NCBI RefSeq assembly: GCF_000004075.3
Contig: NC_026657.2
Span: 31,962,408 to 32,026,407, forward strand
DNA: 64,000 nt
Source: Cucumis sativus
Taxonomy: Eukaryota > Streptophyta > Magnoliopsida > Cucurbitales > Cucurbitaceae
Direction: 5' to 3'
A program made the translations under genes and the position numbers. The notes below the pieces were generated by a model that was not told the origin of the DNA, did not search any database, and saw only the letters and a program-made list of their open reading frames with translations. Shown one piece after another: positions 61,300 through 64,000 of this stretch (its first letter is position 1; every line of letters begins with the position of its first letter).

Positions 61300-64000
61300 A
61301 ATTTCAAAACGTGATATTAACTTCCTTTACCATCCAGATTTAGCCTACATGCAAATAATATGTTTATGTCATTTTTATTATTGGAATTATGCATAAACGT
61401 ACTATAAATTTGTAGGTTTTAGTTTGGACTCAACTTTTACATTAATGTCAATGGAAAATCTGATGATCTAATTGAAGAAATATTTGCACTGGGTTAAAAT
61501 GTAGGGTTAAATTTTGTTACTCGTTTTAAAGTGCCACGACAAGTTTAGTTTAGGGGAGAATGTGATGTAATATGAAAAGGGGAATTTGCTATTTCAATAG
61601 AACAATGGAAAAAATTTCATTTATTCCATTGTCTTTGTGCAAGGATGCTGCTGCTTATTATTAGTTTTTATCATTCAATTGTTCATGGGTAGCTGGTTTT
61701 TGCAGGAACCTTGACATTAGTAAGCGCCTCTAGAAATTGGTCGCTCGGATTTGATTGAAGTGTGAACATTAAAGGTGGCCTAGCGAAAATTTTCCAAGTA
61801 AACTCTTCATCTTTTTGTTCCTTGTCTGTGTAAAATTTATTACCACCTAGAAATTATGCATACTAGTCATTTTTAGGATTAGAGGTAGTTAATCTTGAGC
61901 ATGGAAAATATTGGTGTTAGCTATTTAAATATTGAACATACGACAATATTCTTGATATTCCTCTTCTGTCAATCATATTCTCTGAATTGCATTTTATTAT
62001 TCCTGTCTAATGAAGTTGGAATTTAGAAAACGAGTCTTTATGTTAGTCATGTTATTCCTCTTCTGTCACTATATCTTCAAATTTAGTCATGTTATTTTAA
62101 ATCTTTATGTTAGTGTTTATTGTTAGTTTAGTGAACTAATTTGGAGGTTTATTAGTGGATTTTTTTTCCAGAATAATAAATAATTTATACTTTATGAAAA
62201 AAAAAAACCACCCAGAGACAAAAACTCATTACACTTCATACTTGATTTTGTGATAGCATATAAATAGTTTGTCCTTTTTGCCATTTTTTACAATTTTCCT
62301 TTATTTTATTTTAAAAGTATTTGGATTAAATTTTGACATAAGAATACATGGTTCAAAGTTCGAGGACCAAGGTATTATTTTAAGCATGGCTTTTATTAAT
62401 TTTGTTACTCAAGAAAGATTTATTTCTCCACCTTGCAAGCTAGAGATGTAAAGTAGTTTATCGAGGTTGATTTTTAGTTAATATTAATTTCAAGTGGGGT
62501 TATTATAGGAATGAATGAATTTTTATAGATAAATACTTTCAAGGTTTAATGAAAGTTTTAATCCTTCCCCTACACGATGACCTAAAATATTATTACGTAG
62601 TCCTCAGAATTCATTTTAGAAATTCTACCAGCGATCATTAAACTCATAGAAATGGATTTTGTATAACATACATAAAGCTCTTCATGTTAAATACAATTGT
62701 TGTAGCAATTTTTGGTTATCGAGGCCAAAAATGAGCTCTAGTCATATTTAGTAATATGCAATGAAAATTGATCTAATTGTAATAGAATTTGATTGAGTAT
62801 GAAACACAAATGCCATTTGATTGTGTTTTTATTACATTTACATATTCTGAATCTGTCATACTTTTTCCATTATTGTTAGAATAAAGGTAAGAGTAAATAT
62901 AAGAGTTGTAATTCTCATATTGTTACAATAATATTTGTGATGGTAATATTAAACATACAAAGTTTTGTGTAATTTTCAAACATATTTAGATTGACCACAC
63001 TCTGTTTCTCAATTAGAGTGTGTTTTGATGGCAAATTTGAAAGTAGAATTTATAGTTCATTAGGATTACATAATACATGTAAATAATAAAAAATGTAATT
63101 AGTTGTATTTACTTTTTAGATTACCATTATGATTTAAATCATTGTTAGGACTCCACGGAAATTTTGCATACCGTGAAACCCTCACTTTCTAACATTTCTT
63201 CCAACTTTTAAGATTCATTAGTTTTTTAAAAGCATTAAATGGTATGTGTTGGTAGGGGACACCTCTTTGAACCTTTTCCCACTACTTTGAGTAAATTTTT
63301 ATTTGTTTTGTTTTGTTTTGTTTTATATATTTAATCATATACGTTTTTTTTTTACTAATAGGAATAATGTCTTCTTTAAGTAATTATGGAGTAATGCTTT
63401 TGAACCATCAAATATTGGTCAGGTATTAAAAGTTATTTATGAAGTTTAATTATCTATACTAAGTTAAGAGTTTATTTATAAAGTAGTAAAGTTGAGATAT
63501 ATATGATATTTAATTTCAGGAAGGACATGGAGATTGTAATTCAAAATTTCTTCATCAGAAATCTAAAATTGTTAGATTTGTAGAGGAAATCTTTGGTGTT
63601 TACTACTATTTTATATCTAGAGTGCCGTCTAGATTATCTATGAAAAAATGTTTTTCAAGAATATAACACTTTTGTTTGAAAAGATAATGTAATGGGAAAA
63701 TGAGTATATTTTGGAGTATTGTTTATGTTTATTAAAAAGGAACAGAAGAAAAAAGTAAAATAGATGAGATTCACTATTGAAGATTCTGAAATCTTGTAAG
63801 ACAAGACTATTGCTTTTATTTGGCAGTGGCAGATATCCAATCCTAAGTTCAGGTCTTTGTTTTTGTGATGGCATGTGGAATTGCTTATGAGAGGCCCCAT
63901 TTTCCTTTCCTCTTCCCTCCAATTATTGCTTCTCCCAAAAACTCTTTTCTTCTTTCTCCATTTTTCTAATAAATCTTTCTCAACTTTATTATATTTTCAG
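61300..64000. other. UBA2 3' flank and AT-rich intergenic region
   Basis: The first few hundred bases are probably the UBA2 3' UTR. Beyond that no gene is supported; open frames at 62269-62451 and 63638-63922 are low complexity. The last 100 bases are pyrimidine-rich (TCCTCTTCCCTCC...) and the final TATTATATTTTCAG looks like a splice acceptor or a leader of a gene continuing past the window, which cannot be judged from here. Confidence 0.4.

Noticed and set aside
63638..63922. Minus-strand ORF of 94 codons near the window end
   Set aside because: Low-complexity C-terminal half and no recognisable domain; the strand and frame cannot be supported.

Overview
The window is nuclear DNA of a flowering plant, most likely a eudicot. 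It is AT-rich (long A/T homopolymers, (AT)n and (CT)n microsatellites), has GT-AG introns inside plant-specific gene families, and carries telobox and G-box/ABRE promoter motifs. Protein sequence and intron repeat types fit a cucurbit (Cucumis-like) genome, but that is a judgement from recall and was not tested by a search.

Genes in order: FAD2 oleate desaturase (minus, 2955-4103, with a 1.7 kb intron in the 5' leader); a two-exon group-1 LEA protein with an ABRE-rich promoter (plus, 10099-10847); a KHZ-type protein with three CCCH zinc fingers and a KH domain (minus, 12883-15585); the SWR1 chromatin-remodelling ATPase PIE1 (minus, 17532-31127, 21 coding exons, about 2124 aa); a doubtful small gene with a mitochondrial-presequence-like ORF (plus, 34852-35031); an EMSY-LIKE (ENT plus Tudor/Agenet-like) histone reader (minus, 38050-41493, 9 coding exons, 381 aa); a small secreted peptide precursor (plus, 44491-44805); a DUF761 protein (plus, 50804-51355); and a two-RRM UBA2-type RNA-binding protein (plus, 56459-61274, 6 exons, 335 aa). 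Exon models were built by hand from splice sites, reading phase and recalled family sequence. For each multi-exon gene the exon lengths sum to a multiple of three.

The stretches 1-2560, 6050-9740, 10860-12780, 15850-17200, 32280-34740, 41950-44400, 44850-50700, 51400-56340 and 61300-64000 are AT-rich and mostly without recognisable genes. They hold microsatellites, degenerate tandem repeats and transposon debris. The PIE1 introns contain an LTR-retrotransposon remnant (TRIM-like) and LINE-tail-like segments.

There is no operon-like organisation. Several neighbours are nuclear regulators of gene expression (PIE1 deposits H2A.Z; the EML protein reads histone marks; KHZ and UBA2 bind RNA), but nothing in the sequence shows that they are co-regulated.

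The most notable observations are a near-perfect miR396-complementary site inside the small peptide precursor gene, an in-frame duplication of about 80 codons in PIE1 just before its ATPase domain, a 12-nt micro-exon and a GC-AG intron in PIE1, and paired G-boxes in the LEA intron.
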